The notes beneath the pieces were generated by a model. That model did no database searches and was not told the DNA's origin. It saw nothing but the letters and a program-made list of their open reading frames with translations. The position numbers were made by a program, and so were the translations under genes. This document shows, one piece after another, positions 17,743 to 27,264 of a stretch of 64,000 nt of DNA (position 1 is its first letter; each line of letters begins with the position of its first letter). Source of the DNA: Acidobacteriota bacterium (lineage in GTDB: Bacteria; Acidobacteriota; Terriglobia; Terriglobales; Acidobacteriaceae); assembly GCA_003010405.1 (NCBI GenBank), contig PJLO01000006.1:287034-351033 (forward strand), in the 5' to 3' direction.

Positions 17743-18847
17743 ATGATCGATCAGCAAATTGAACAGGAGTTTACGGCCTTGCGCAGCAAAGTGCGTGAAC
17801 TTCAGGAGTATCTTTGACTCGCCTAGATTGAAGGTGGAGTTGGAGAAAGTAGAAAAGCAAGCCGCCGACCCGAATTTCTGGAACGATTCCGAAAACTCAC
17901 AGAAGACAATGCGCGAGCGAAAGCGCCTGGAGGACGCGTTAGCGACCGACAGCGAACTTACGCGCCGCGTGGAGGATATTTCCGCCTACTTTGAGCTTGC
18001 CAGCGAGGGCGAGCAGGTGGATGAGGAAATTACGCGCGAGATGGGCGGCCTGCGCGAGGTGGTTGAAAAGCTGGAGACAGAGACGCTGCTGAGCGGCGAA
18101 CTGGATCGCAGCAACGCCATTATGACGATTCACCCCGGCGCCGGAGGAACGGAGTCCCAGGATTGGGCAGAGATGCTGTTGCGAATGTTTCTGCGCTGGT
18201 GCGAACGCAAGGGGTTTGACACTGTTATCAACGATCTGCAGCCCGGCGATGAGGCTGGGATCAAGTCGGTGACGTTCAGCATCACGGGCGAATTTGCCTA
18301 TGGTCTGCTGACGAGCGAGATTGGCGTGCACCGTTTGGTCCGTATATCGCCATTTGACCAGCAGGCGCGGCGTCATACGTCGTTTGCCAGCGTGTACGTG
18401 TCGCCGGAAATCGACGACAGCATCGAAGTGATCATCAAGCCAGAAGATACAAGAATCGATACATATCGATCTGGCGGCAAGGGTGGGCAGCACGTGAATA
18501 CGACGGATTCGGCGGTGCGGATTACGCACTTTCCGACCGGGATCGTGGTGGCCTGCCAGAACGAGCGCTCGCAGCACAAGAACCGGGAGCGCGCATTCAA
18601 GATGCTGCGGTCGAGGATTTACGAGTACGAGTTGGAGAAGAAGCGGGAGGCTAGCAGGAAGGTCGAGGATTCAAAGCTGGACATCGATTTTGGCTCGCAG
18701 ATCCGTTCCTATGTGTTGCAACCGTATCGCATGGCAAAGGACCACCGCACAAAATTTGAAGTGGGCGACGTGGATCGTGTGCTGGATGGCGATCTCGATC
18801 CGTTCATCCGAGCCTACCTGCAGATGCGGAGAGCAGAGCAGAGGTAA
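17743..18847 (+). CDS. prfB: Peptide chain release factor 2, with programmed +1 frameshift
   Basis: Terminates translation at UGA and UAA. Translation starts at ATG 17743 (ribosome-binding AGGAGCAGG ahead) and meets an in-frame TGA at 17815 after 24 codons; the context AGGAG-TAT-CTT-TGA-C is the classical RF2 autoregulatory frameshift site. After a +1 shift at CTT the frame runs to 18847. The main part contains the SPF tripeptide for stop recognition (ISPFDQQARR) and the catalytic GGQ loop (SGGKGGQHVN). Low RF2 leads to more frameshifting and thus more RF2. Product about 367 residues, normal length. Confidence 0.97.
17809..17818 (+). promoter_or_regulatory. RF2 programmed +1 frameshift site
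   Basis: TAT CTT TGA C with an AGGAG stimulator just upstream (about 17804-17808). The stop codon at 17815-17817 is in the starting frame; reading resumes at 17816. Confidence 0.95.
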
Positions 18848-18853
18848 GAGGAA

Positions 18854-19459
18854 ATGGAGAAGCATCCCAATTCTGGATCACGGGAGCAGGGACTGAGGCC
18901 ATTAAGTGCACGCTTCGACGAGGCGCTGGTAATGGCTTCATCACTGCACAGGCTGCAAGCACGGAAGGGAGGCCGGGTTCCCTACGTTGCTCATCTGCTG
19001 GGAGTGGCTTCTCTGGTTTTAGAAGAGGGCGGCAGCGAAGACATGGCGATTGCGGCGCTGCTGCACGACGCAGCCGAAGATCAGGGCGGGGAAGAGGCCT
19101 TGGAGGCGATTGCATCTGTTTTCGGCGCTGCTGTGGCAAGGTGGGTGCGCCAAGCGAGCGACAGCTTAGTGTTTCCCAAACCAGAGTGGGAAACCCGCAA
19201 GCGCCATCACCTGGCGCAGATTCCCAGAGCTGATAAAGAAGCGCAACTCATCATGTTGGCGGACAAAGTATACAATGCCCGGTCTATTCTGGCCGACCAT
19301 ATCAGAATAGGTTCTGAAGTTTGGGCGCGATTCAGCGTGGCGCGCGAGCGCACGGTTTGGTACTACGAAGCGTTGCTGGAAGTATTTGAACGTGAGCTTT
19401 CGCCCGCGCTCTACGATACGCTGCTCGACTGCGTGATGCGGATGAAGGTCTTGAACTGA
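18854..19459 (+). CDS. HD-domain phosphohydrolase, (p)ppGpp-hydrolase-like
   Basis: 201 residues. Metal-binding HD pattern: His in VPYVAHLLGVASLV, the HD pair in AIAALLHDAAED, and Asp in IMLADKVYNARSIL. This order matches the N-terminal hydrolase domain of RelA/SpoT proteins and small alarmone hydrolases, but there is no synthetase domain, so the substrate could be another phosphorylated nucleotide. It starts 7 bases after prfB with AAGAGGAA as ribosome-binding site, and its stop touches the next start at 19460, so prfB, this gene and the next are likely one operon. Confidence 0.8.
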   Translation: MEKHPNSGSREQGLRPLSARFDEALVMASSLHRLQARKGGRVPYVAHLLGVASLVLEEGGSEDMAIAALLHDAAEDQGGEEALEAIASVFGAAVARWVRQASDSLVFPKPEWETRKRHHLAQIPRADKEAQLIMLADKVYNARSILADHIRIGSEVWARFSVARERTVWYYEALLEVFERELSPALYDTLLDCVMRMKVLN

Positions 19460-20533
19460 ATGGCGCGAATCGTTGACCTAATACGTGAGGGTGCTGCGCC
19501 GGCTTCGATCATGCGGAGGGCCGCCCAGGGCGGGTTATCCCTGCCTGCGGTTGAGTCAATTGAGGTCCTTGTAGCGCTGGCAGCCCACCCCGAGTTTGCC
19601 AAGGAAGCCGAGCTTACGCTGGCGAACTGGGACGAGCTTTCGCTGATTGAAGTGGCTTCCAATGCAACGGCCTCCCCGGTCGTGCTTGTGCATCTTCTGC
19701 GGTTTCACGCGTGCCGGCCTGCGGTGGTTCAAGCGCTTTGTGAAAATCCATCATTGCCGATTGATGAGTTGGAAACCACGGCTAGGCTTGCTTCAGCAGG
19801 GGTGCTGAGGGCGATGGCTCAAAGCCGACGCGTCTGCGAATCGAGGCGGTTGCGGGAACTGATGGCAGCAAATCCGGCGGCGGAGGCACTGGGTCCGGAA
19901 CCGGCAGAGTGCGTGGTAGTCGTAGAGCCTCCCGAATCAGACAGGTCTTCGGAAAGCATCGTCTCGCGGCAGGCCAATGAAACTGAGCAAGAGGATGGGG
20001 AGCCATTCGAATTGGTGGCGGCAACTGATGGAGAGGACGATGAACTCGATAAGCTTCTAATACGTGTGAAGCAGGGCGAAACGATTACAGAGTCTGAAGA
20101 AGTAGAACAACTCTCATTGCTGCAAAGGATTGCCCAAATGCGTGTCGGCGAACGCATAAAGCTGGCAATGCGTGGCAATCGCGAAGAGCGAATGGTATTG
20201 ATACGGGACCGTTCAAAGCTGGTATCGCTTGCGGTGCTGGAGTCGCCGAAGGTGTCCGATACCGAGATGGAGAGTTTTGCATCCATGAAGAACATCCAGG
20301 AGGCGGTGCTTCGGACAATTTCCAGCAAGAGAAACTACATGAAGAATTACGGTGTGGTGCGCGCGCTTGTGAACAACCCTAAAACGCCGGTCGACGTCGC
20401 TCTGCCCTTGATTGCCCATCTCTTGCTCAAGGACCAGCAGGCACTGTCGCGCAATAAGAACGTAAATGAGACGGTACGCAAAATGGGGGCGAGATTTTAC
20501 CGGATGAAAAGCGAGAGAAAGAAAAGCGACTGA
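19460..20533 (+). CDS. Helical-repeat protein of unknown function
   Basis: 357 residues, no signal peptide or membrane segments. The N-terminal 130 residues look like short alpha-helical repeats (VLVALAAHPEF, EVASNATASPVVLVHLL, VVQALCENPSLP), the middle is an acidic, low-complexity linker (about 150-210), and the C-terminal part carries repeats of another type (LVSLAVLESPKVSDTEM, VVRALVNNPKTPVDVALPL). Such HEAT-like proteins serve as scaffolds; nothing points to a reaction. Start codon directly follows the stop of the HD gene, implying translational coupling. Confidence 0.7.
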   Translation: MARIVDLIREGAAPASIMRRAAQGGLSLPAVESIEVLVALAAHPEFAKEAELTLANWDELSLIEVASNATASPVVLVHLLRFHACRPAVVQALCENPSLPIDELETTARLASAGVLRAMAQSRRVCESRRLRELMAANPAAEALGPEPAECVVVVEPPESDRSSESIVSRQANETEQEDGEPFELVAATDGEDDELDKLLIRVKQGETITESEEVEQLSLLQRIAQMRVGERIKLAMRGNREERMVLIRDRSKLVSLAVLESPKVSDTEMESFASMKNIQEAVLRTISSKRNYMKNYGVVRALVNNPKTPVDVALPLIAHLLLKDQQALSRNKNVNETVRKMGARFYRMKSERKKSD

Positions 20534-20552
20534 ATTCAGTCAGGAGCACAGG

Positions 20553-20957
20553 TTGGAAGATCGCGTTCTGGAACTGCTTAAGAGAGCAAAAACGATCGCC
20601 GTCGTGGGGCTGTCGAACGACCCCGGCAAGCCGAGCAACGGGGTTGCCAGATACCTGCAAAGCAAGGGATATCGGGTCGTGCCGATCAATCCGAATCTGA
20701 CTGAGGCTCTGGGCCAGAAAGCCTATTCTTCGCTGAGCGAAGCGGCCAAAGAAGAACACATTGACATTGTGGACGTGTTCCGCCGCCCCGACGCCGTAGC
20801 GGCAATCGTCGATGAGGTGCTGGCCCTTGGAATTCCGGCACTCTGGCTACAGGAGACGGTCGTGGACGAAGAAGCGGCAGAAAAGGCTCGGCAGGCCGGG
20901 GTATTCGTCGTGATGGACAGGTGCATTCTGAAAGAGCACATGAGATACAGGCTGTAG
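20553..20957 (+). CDS. CoA-binding-domain protein (YccU-like)
   Basis: 134 residues from a TTG start with AGGAG ahead. A Rossmann fold with KTIAVVGLSNDPGKPSNGV, YRVVPINPN, and a C-terminal half with ALWLQETVVDEEAAEKARQ, as in the CoA-binding domain of succinyl-CoA synthetase alpha but without its catalytic part. Members bind CoA or an adenylated ligand; the cellular role is not established. Nineteen bases after the preceding gene, so possibly the last gene of the prfB operon. Confidence 0.85.
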   Translation: MEDRVLELLKRAKTIAVVGLSNDPGKPSNGVARYLQSKGYRVVPINPNLTEALGQKAYSSLSEAAKEEHIDIVDVFRRPDAVAAIVDEVLALGIPALWLQETVVDEEAAEKARQAGVFVVMDRCILKEHMRYRL

Positions 20958-21336
20958 GTCGCGAATCCCGAAAACTCTATTCCTCCTCACAATAAAAGCT
21001 TCACAAGCACGGTTATGGGCTGCGCATCTGCGCTTGCTCACTCGGGCATCCGCCTAAGGTTGCCCCTTCGCCAGCAGGTCTCCGGTGTTGTCTCTCAAAG
21101 CTCAATCTGCGAAGGGCAACTCGGGACGCTCTGACCAGCTTCAATGGCATGAGCGGTTCATTCTTGAACCGGTTATGGTTCGGATTGGTTCCTGACCAGG
21201 CGAAATTACCGACGGTAGCACGGAACAGAGTAACCCCAGAAGGCATGTGCCACATCGAACAGTTCACGGACAGGCTTCGGCGGCAGAACTGCAAGAAACC
21301 GAGCTTTGCAGAGCAAGTGTCTTTGAACGGCGAAAG
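20958..21336. other. Intergenic region, no gene recognised
   Basis: 379 bases between the CoA-binding protein and the first VWFA gene. The frame of the latter is open here from 21247, but without a ribosome-binding site or a plausible leader. Short direct similarity (GGTTATGG at about 21010 and 21170) is unremarkable. It presumably holds the promoter for the VWFA pair. Confidence 0.4.
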
Positions 21337-22623
21337 ATGAGGTCTTCCATGTCCCGGGGATTGAGTTTTGGGTGCGGAATCGCGCACGACAGGGCGCGGT
21401 TAAGAATTTGTTCAAACCGCAAATTTAACGCGCGCAAATGGACGCTCTTGTTGCGCCTGGGACTCTTATCTCTCGCAGTTGCTTGCTCGGTGAGATTGCT
21501 GAGCGCGCAGGGCGCAGCCCCCGAGATCCCATCGCCACAGCTTTCAGGACAAATTAACTCAGGAAATTCGACGGCTCATCGAGTTGGGGACCATCCAGCA
21601 ACCGAAGCTCAGGTTCCCGCTCCAATCCTGCCGGCGGCAATGGCATCGAAAAGCAAAGTTCCATCCCAGTCCAACTACGACGAAGTGCATGTTAAGCCAC
21701 AGGTGAAGTCGGCGGACGAGGCGAAGTTCGACCCGAATTCGGCGGCTGCGGCGGAAGCTGAAGTTGACAAGAGTCTGAGGACGCGTACGAAGCCGATTCG
21801 CGTGAATGTGGACCTTGTTCTGGTTCCAGTGACAGTTACAGACCGGATGAACAGGTTGGTCACAGGGCTAGCAAAGGAAAACTTCGTTTTATTCGATAAA
21901 GGACAGAAGCAGGTCATTCAGCACTTCTCAAACGAGGATGCGCCGATTTCGATAGGTGTGATTTTCGATATGAGTGGATCGATGGCAAACAAAATCGATA
22001 AATCACGAGATGCTGTGGCAGAGTTCCTTAGGACCGCAAATCCGGAAGACGAGTTTTTCCTGATCGCCTTCAACAATAAGCCAATGCTGCTCAGCGACTT
22101 CACGACTGACGTGGAGAGGGTGCAGGAACAGCTTCTCTACACCGTCCCCAAGGGGCAGACGGCGGTGTTGGATGCCATCTATCTGGGCGTGACAAAAATG
22201 AGAAAGGCCAAGCACCAGAGGAGGGCGCTGCTTATCATTTCAGATGGGGGAGACAATCGCAGCCGGTACACCGAGCGTGAGATTAAGTCCGTGGTGAAGG
22301 AAGCTGATGTTCAGATATACGCGATTGGAATTTTCGATCAAAACGCGCGCAGTGATGAGGAACGATTTGGGCCGCAGCTGCTCTCCGAGGTGTCGGAAGT
22401 CACAGGTGGGCGGTTGTTCACGGTTGATAATCCAAACCAAATGACGGATGTTGCGAACAGGATCGGATTGGAGCTACGCCACCAATATGTGCTTGGCTAT
22501 CGGCCAGCAAAGGCAGCTCACGATGGCAAGTGGCGCAAGCTGCGAGTAAAGTTGAATGTTCCGAAAGGGCAGCCACAACTTTCGGTGTATGCAAAGACGG
22601 GGTACTATGCTCCTAGTGAGTAA
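21337..22623 (+). CDS. Secreted VWFA-related protein (Acidobacterial domain), copy 1
   Basis: About 428 residues. After an N-terminal region with a hydrophobic helix (LLLRLGLLSLAVACSVRLLSA) and a Pro/Ser-rich linker comes a von Willebrand factor A domain in which FDMSGSM gives the DxSxS metal-ion-dependent adhesion site. The segment before it (VNVDLVLVPVTVTDRMNRLVTGL) and the end of the domain (VLGYRPAKAAHDGKWRKLRV) match the VWFA-related Acidobacterial family, which is abundant in this phylum and of unknown function. ATG 21337 follows GGCGAAAG; 21247 and 21349 are other possible starts. Confidence 0.85.
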   Translation: MRSSMSRGLSFGCGIAHDRARLRICSNRKFNARKWTLLLRLGLLSLAVACSVRLLSAQGAAPEIPSPQLSGQINSGNSTAHRVGDHPATEAQVPAPILPAAMASKSKVPSQSNYDEVHVKPQVKSADEAKFDPNSAAAAEAEVDKSLRTRTKPIRVNVDLVLVPVTVTDRMNRLVTGLAKENFVLFDKGQKQVIQHFSNEDAPISIGVIFDMSGSMANKIDKSRDAVAEFLRTANPEDEFFLIAFNNKPMLLSDFTTDVERVQEQLLYTVPKGQTAVLDAIYLGVTKMRKAKHQRRALLIISDGGDNRSRYTEREIKSVVKEADVQIYAIGIFDQNARSDEERFGPQLLSEVSEVTGGRLFTVDNPNQMTDVANRIGLELRHQYVLGYRPAKAAHDGKWRKLRVKLNVPKGQPQLSVYAKTGYYAPSE

Positions 22624-23848
22624 TGGAAATCGAGTAATGCTTTGGGGGTTGGCGTTCGTGATGGCGCTCGCAGTCTGCAGCAGCGTGGCCGCGGCGCAGA
22701 CTTCAAATGTATCCCAGGGACAAAAAAATGTTCAGGGGGCAACCTCCAGTCCAAATGAAAACGAGGATGTGCTGCTGCCTCCCGAGGGAGTGAGTCCGGA
22801 CAAGGTTCAGCCATCGACAGTGCCCGCAGCTTCTGCGGAAACTCCGGAGCCTACCGTTGGTCCTGCGCAGAGTCCTGTAAACCAGCCGAGCAATACTGTG
22901 ACACTGACGCCACAGCCGCAGGCGGGACGCGAGCCGGAAAAGAATAAGAGTGGCATATTCGTTTTCAGAACTGAAGTACAGGAAGTAACTTTGCACGCGA
23001 CAGTGGTCGATAATCATCAACGGCCGGTAACGACACTGGATCGGAGCGCTTTCCATGTATTAGAGGACGGCAAACCGCAGCGGATCACCTCGTTCCGCCG
23101 GGAAGATATTCCGGTTGCACTCGGTATTGTGATTGATAATTCCGGCTCTATGCGTGACAAGCGGCCCAGCGTGAACGCCGCCGCGCTGAACTTAGTTAAA
23201 GCGAGCAATCCACAGGACCAGGTATTCGTGGTCAATTTCAACGATGAGTATTATCTGGATCAGGATTACACGGGCAACGTGTCTTTGTTGCAGGATGCGC
23301 TGGAGCGTGTCGAGGCGCGCGGCGGAACCGCGCTCTACGATGCGGTAGTGGCGAGCAGCGGTCACCTGCTGAAGAGCGCTAAGTTGCAGAAGAAAATCAT
23401 CCTCGTGGTGACCGATGGGGAGGATACTGCGAGCCGGGAGACACTGGAAAAGGCGGTTCGCACTGTTGCAGTGGATGGTGGACCGACGATTTACACCATC
23501 GGACTGCTAGCCCACGAGCGAGGAGAAAAAAGAGCTCGCCGTGCATTGCAGATTCTTGCGGAGCAGACAGGCGGGGTCGCGTTTTTTCCGGGAAACGTGA
23601 ACGAAGTGGAAGCCATTTCTCAGCAGATCGCACACGACATACGCAACCAATACACGATCGGCTACAAGCCTTCTTCACCGAAAGTCGAAGGCGCTTACCG
23701 GCAGGTGAAAGTGGATGCTTCTGCCAGCGGCTTCAAAAAGCTGACGGTTCGGACGCGCAGCGGTTATTACGCGACTGGTGGGCGCGCCGCTACGGCGAGT
23801 AGCAAACCGGACACGAAACAAGGCAAGCCTGCTGGCCGTTCGAACTAG
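22607..23848 (+). CDS. Secreted VWFA-related protein (Acidobacterial domain), copy 2
   Basis: 413 residues, paralog of the preceding gene, with the same order: signal peptide ending at VAAAQ, Pro-rich linker, conserved strand (VQEVTLHATVVDNHQRPVT) and a VWA domain with IDNSGSM as the metal site. The start at 22607 overlaps the upstream gene by 17 bases and gives the signal peptide a positively charged N-terminus; ATG 22637 would start inside the hydrophobic part. Overlap and paralogy suggest a tandem duplication and coupled expression; the two could form a heteromeric extracellular complex, which is inference. Confidence 0.85.
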   Translation: MLLVSNGNRVMLWGLAFVMALAVCSSVAAAQTSNVSQGQKNVQGATSSPNENEDVLLPPEGVSPDKVQPSTVPAASAETPEPTVGPAQSPVNQPSNTVTLTPQPQAGREPEKNKSGIFVFRTEVQEVTLHATVVDNHQRPVTTLDRSAFHVLEDGKPQRITSFRREDIPVALGIVIDNSGSMRDKRPSVNAAALNLVKASNPQDQVFVVNFNDEYYLDQDYTGNVSLLQDALERVEARGGTALYDAVVASSGHLLKSAKLQKKIILVVTDGEDTASRETLEKAVRTVAVDGGPTIYTIGLLAHERGEKRARRALQILAEQTGGVAFFPGNVNEVEAISQQIAHDIRNQYTIGYKPSSPKVEGAYRQVKVDASASGFKKLTVRTRSGYYATGGRAATASSKPDTKQGKPAGRSN

Positions 23849-23892
23849 GAAGGCAAGAACCGGCTTTTAACCAGCGACAATGACTATGAATC

Positions 23893-23920
23893 AAGGCCCG
23901 GGGCTGCAGCTTCGGGCCTT
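23893..23920. terminator. Hairpin after the VWFA pair
   Basis: AAGGCCCG (23893-23900) and its complement CGGGCCTT (23913-23920) form an 8-bp GC-rich stem 44 bases after the second VWFA stop. The T-run is short, so efficiency is uncertain. Confidence 0.5.
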
Positions 23921-24035
23921 ATGGCGTAAAGTTGGGTGTGCGAAAACAACTTAATGTGAGGATTCCGGACTTCTCCAGCTATACTATCGAATTGCAGAAG
24001 CAGAGCCGCAGGAAATTTCTTACCAGGACGAGAGA

Positions 24036-25193
24036 ATGACGAAAGATCGCAAAGGATTTTCCACACGGGCAATTCACGACGGGCAAGAGCCAGATGCACT
24101 GACGGGGGCAGTGGGCGTTCCAATCTATGCTACCTCCACATTTCAGCAGGACGAACTGGGCAAGTCGCGGCTCGGATATGAGTACTCCCGGGTTTCGAAT
24201 CCGACGCGGTCCCGGTTGGAGGCCAATCTCGCGTCGCTCGAAGGCGGCATAGCGTCGCGCGTTTTTGCCAGCGGCATGGCAGCACTGAGCGCAGTGTGTC
24301 AGCTGCTGAAGCCGGGCGATCATGTAGTAGCCGGGAATAACTTGTACGGCGGGACCTGGAGATTCTTCACTCAGGTTATGCCGAAGTTTGGCGTTGAATT
24401 TACATATGTCGATACGAGAGGCGCTGAGTGTGTGGAAGCCGCGATGCGCAGCAATACTCGCTTCGTGTATATCGAAACGCCAACCAATCCGCTGATGTTG
24501 CTGACGGATATTGCGGCGGTAAGCAAGGTGGCCCATGCCAGAGGCGCCGAGGTAATCGTGGACAACACGTTTCTGTCACCTTATTTTCAGCGGCCGCTGG
24601 AGCTAGGCGCGGACATGGTGATGCACTCAACGACGAAGTTTCTGAATGGGCACAGTGATGGACTGGGTGGCGTAATCGTTTGTTCCACTGAACAGCAGGC
24701 CTCGGATCTCGCCTTCATCCAGAAAGCATACGGGGCGATCATGTCTCCATTTGAAAGCTGGCTTGTTTTGCGCGGGGTCAAGACGCTACCCGTACGAATG
24801 AAGCAGCACGATGTGAATGGACGCGCAGTAGCTGAATTTCTGCAGAGGCATCCTCGAGTTGAGAAGGTGTTTTACCCGGGACTGGCGGATCATCCACAGC
24901 ATGAACTGGCAAAGCGCCAAATGAAAGGTTTCGGTTCGATGATCTGTTTCGAGACCGGTTCGCTGGAGAACGCGAAGAAGGTCCTGAAGCAGGTGAAATT
25001 GTGCGTGCTTGGCGACTCGCTGGGAGGAGTGGAGACGCTCATTTCACATCCGGCAACGATGGCGAATGCTTCGCTGGGCGCGGAGGTACGCGCGAAAATT
25101 GGCCTGACAGATGGAATGGTGCGCCTCTCGGTCGGAATCGAAGACGTCGAGGACATCCTGGCGGATCTGGAGCAGGCACTGGCCGCAATCTAA
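24036..25193 (+). CDS. Cys/Met-metabolism PLP enzyme (cystathionine gamma-synthase/lyase type)
   Basis: 385-residue cytoplasmic PLP enzyme of fold type I. Recognised by YEYSRVSNPTRSRLEANLA near the N-terminus, the PLP phosphate loop FASGMAALSAV, the VDNTFLSPYF segment and the Schiff-base Lys in STTKFLNGHSDGLGG; SHPATMANASL occurs near the C-terminus. These marks are shared by cystathionine gamma-synthase, cystathionine beta- and gamma-lyase, O-acyl-homoserine sulphhydrylase and methionine gamma-lyase, so the exact reaction in transsulphuration cannot be decided. The gene stands alone with no SAM riboswitch that I can see. Confidence 0.9.
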   Translation: MTKDRKGFSTRAIHDGQEPDALTGAVGVPIYATSTFQQDELGKSRLGYEYSRVSNPTRSRLEANLASLEGGIASRVFASGMAALSAVCQLLKPGDHVVAGNNLYGGTWRFFTQVMPKFGVEFTYVDTRGAECVEAAMRSNTRFVYIETPTNPLMLLTDIAAVSKVAHARGAEVIVDNTFLSPYFQRPLELGADMVMHSTTKFLNGHSDGLGGVIVCSTEQQASDLAFIQKAYGAIMSPFESWLVLRGVKTLPVRMKQHDVNGRAVAEFLQRHPRVEKVFYPGLADHPQHELAKRQMKGFGSMICFETGSLENAKKVLKQVKLCVLGDSLGGVETLISHPATMANASLGAEVRAKIGLTDGMVRLSVGIEDVEDILADLEQALAAI

Positions 25194-25334
25194 CCCAGAC
25201 CTGCTTCATCAGGCTTGTCCGCATTCCAAGCTAAACACGCGAAAGCCTTGGCTCTGAGCTGACTCGTTTCGTGAAATTGCGGGTTCCTGAAGCTGCATCG
25301 CGAAACGGCCAGAAACCAAGTTCAAAACTTATGA

Positions 25335-25652
25335 TTAACGGACTGAGGCCGCAATCCAGTTCAGATAGGAATCCGAGCCGGATTCGATGGTGAAGGAGAT
25401 CAACTCTGGAACCTCATAGGAGTGTATTTCACGGATTGCGGCTTGTATTGGAATGGATTGGGCCTCGGTGGACTTGATTAAGAGCAGAAACTCTTCGGAG
25501 CTTTCAACTTCACCCTTCCACCGATAGACAGAGGAGATGGGGCCGAGAATATTGACGCAAGCGGCCAAGTGTCTGGAGACAAGCTCCGAAGCAATCGTAT
25601 TGGCTTCGTCCCGCGATGAAGCCGTGGTCATGATCAAGCGTTTATCGGTCAT
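25335..25652 (-). CDS. cutA: CutA1-like divalent-cation tolerance protein
   Basis: 105 residues with the ferredoxin-like CutA1 pattern: IMTTASSRDEANTIASELVSR, LAACVNILGPISSVYRWKGEV and a C-terminal SYEVPELISFTI. Forms trimers in the cytoplasm related in fold to PII; linked genetically to copper tolerance in some bacteria, though the molecular role is unsettled. Divergent from the phosphohexomutase gene with about 190 bases between starts. Confidence 0.92.
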   Translation of the reverse strand: MTDKRLIMTTASSRDEANTIASELVSRHLAACVNILGPISSVYRWKGEVESSEEFLLLIKSTEAQSIPIQAAIREIHSYEVPELISFTIESGSDSYLNWIAASVR

Positions 25653-25841
25653 TGAGTCTCCTTAAAGAGCCAGAAATACGTTACCCGGATCAGGGATGTG
25701 TCGGCAAGAGCAATTCGGTTGCGAAAGTAGGTGAAATATTGAGCTACAGTGCTGGTAGAATTCCTGCTGCCGCTGGATGGATACCAAAATCGCACTTGCG
25801 GTGATTCAGTCTTCATACAATCTTCTGGAGAGAAAGAAACT

Positions 25842-27251
25842 ATGGCGACACAGATCAAGTTCGGGACTTCTGGATGGCGGGCAATTGTGGCTGATGATTT
25901 TACGGTTGCAAACGTGAAGCGCGCCATGACGGGTATTGCACGCTATGTAGCCAGCACGGGCACAGCAGATCCGAAGTTGGTCGTGGGGCGTGATCCGCGA
26001 TACATGGGCGAGACATTCGTCGAAATTGCCGCAACGATTCTGGAGAACCATGGCGTTACTCCACTGGTGATTTCCGAACCCGCCCCGACGCCGGCGATTG
26101 CCTGGGAGGTGATCCGCCAGAAGACCGATGGAGCAATCAATTTCACGGCCTCGCATAATCCTGCGGAGTACAACGGAATCAAGTTTTCGACGCCGGACGG
26201 CGCGCCAGCGCTGCCGGAGTTTACGAAACAGATTGAAGCTGCAATCGTGAAGGCGGATGAGGATGGTGGAGCGGTTCCACAGGGAGTAAAAAAGGCAAAA
26301 CGCAAGACTATTGAAGTGAGGTCGCCCTATCTGGCGCGGATCAAGGAGCTGGTGGACTTTAAGGCAATTCGCGATCACAAGTTGAAGGTTGCGTTCGATC
26401 CAATGTGGGGCGCATCACGTGGTTACAGCAACGTCGTGTTGCGGGATCAGGGAATTGAGTGCGCAGTCGTACACGACACGCGCGATGTGCTGTTCGGCGG
26501 ACATGCACCGGAACCTGATGGAGAGTTGCTCGACGATTTGCGCCATGAGATGAAGGAGACCGGGGCGAGGATAGGAATAGCCTGCGACGGTGACGCAGAC
26601 CGCTTCGGCATTGTGGACGAGGACGGAACTTACATTTCCCCAAATTACGTGATTGCCCTGCTGTTTGACTACCTGGTAGAGACCCGCGGCTGGCGCAACG
26701 GGGTGGCAAAGAGCGTTGCAACCACGAACCTGATCAATGCGGTTGCGGAACATCATAAGATCCAGTTATACGAGACACCCGTCGGATTCAAGTACATCGG
26801 CGAACTGATCAAGCAGGACAAAATTGCAATTGGCGGCGAAGAGAGCGCTGGATTAACAATCCGGTACCACGTCCCGGAGAAGGACGGCGTGCTGGCCGGA
26901 CTGTTGCTTTGTGAGATGGTGGCCAAAAGGGGTAAGAGCCTTGGAATCCAGGTCAAAGAATTATTTGCCAAAGTTGGTGCGTATTATCCGCAAAGACAGA
27001 ACTTCCGCTTGACTGAGGAAGCCAAAACAAAGTTCACTACAAAGTTAGGAACCAATCCAACAGAGTTCGCGGGACGTAAGGTTTCGCAGATTGTTCGGAC
27101 CGATGGTTTGAAGCTGGTGCTCGACGATGGTTCTTGGGTGTGTTACCGGGTGAGCGGTACGGAACCCGTAGTGCGGGCTTACACGGAGGCTCGAAGCCAG
27201 GAAGGTCTGGCGAAGTTGAGCGCGGCTGCCAAACAGTGGGCGACTAAGTAG
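25842..27251 (+). CDS. Phosphoglucomutase/phosphomannomutase
   Basis: 469 residues. Alpha-D-phosphohexomutase with four domains: FGTSGWRAIVADDF at the start, the phosphoserine loop TASHNPAEYNGIKF, the metal loop CDGDADRFGIVDEDG, the sugar-binding GGEESAG and the phosphate-binding RVSGTEPVVRAYTEA at the C-terminus. GEESAG is seen in both glucose- and mannose-type members, so the preferred sugar is open. The start MATQIKFG at 25842 has GGAGA ahead of it; the open frame before it (from 25749) lacks the family's first residues. The ftsB-like gene follows after 13 bases. Confidence 0.93.
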   Translation: MATQIKFGTSGWRAIVADDFTVANVKRAMTGIARYVASTGTADPKLVVGRDPRYMGETFVEIAATILENHGVTPLVISEPAPTPAIAWEVIRQKTDGAINFTASHNPAEYNGIKFSTPDGAPALPEFTKQIEAAIVKADEDGGAVPQGVKKAKRKTIEVRSPYLARIKELVDFKAIRDHKLKVAFDPMWGASRGYSNVVLRDQGIECAVVHDTRDVLFGGHAPEPDGELLDDLRHEMKETGARIGIACDGDADRFGIVDEDGTYISPNYVIALLFDYLVETRGWRNGVAKSVATTNLINAVAEHHKIQLYETPVGFKYIGELIKQDKIAIGGEESAGLTIRYHVPEKDGVLAGLLLCEMVAKRGKSLGIQVKELFAKVGAYYPQRQNFRLTEEAKTKFTTKLGTNPTEFAGRKVSQIVRTDGLKLVLDDGSWVCYRVSGTEPVVRAYTEARSQEGLAKLSAAAKQWATK

Positions 27252-27264
27252 TGCAAAGAAGACA

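Noticed and set aside
17939..18577. Minus-strand ORF of 212 codons within prfB
   Set aside because: prfB is certain here; the antisense translation is His/Arg-rich in the way of frame shadows.
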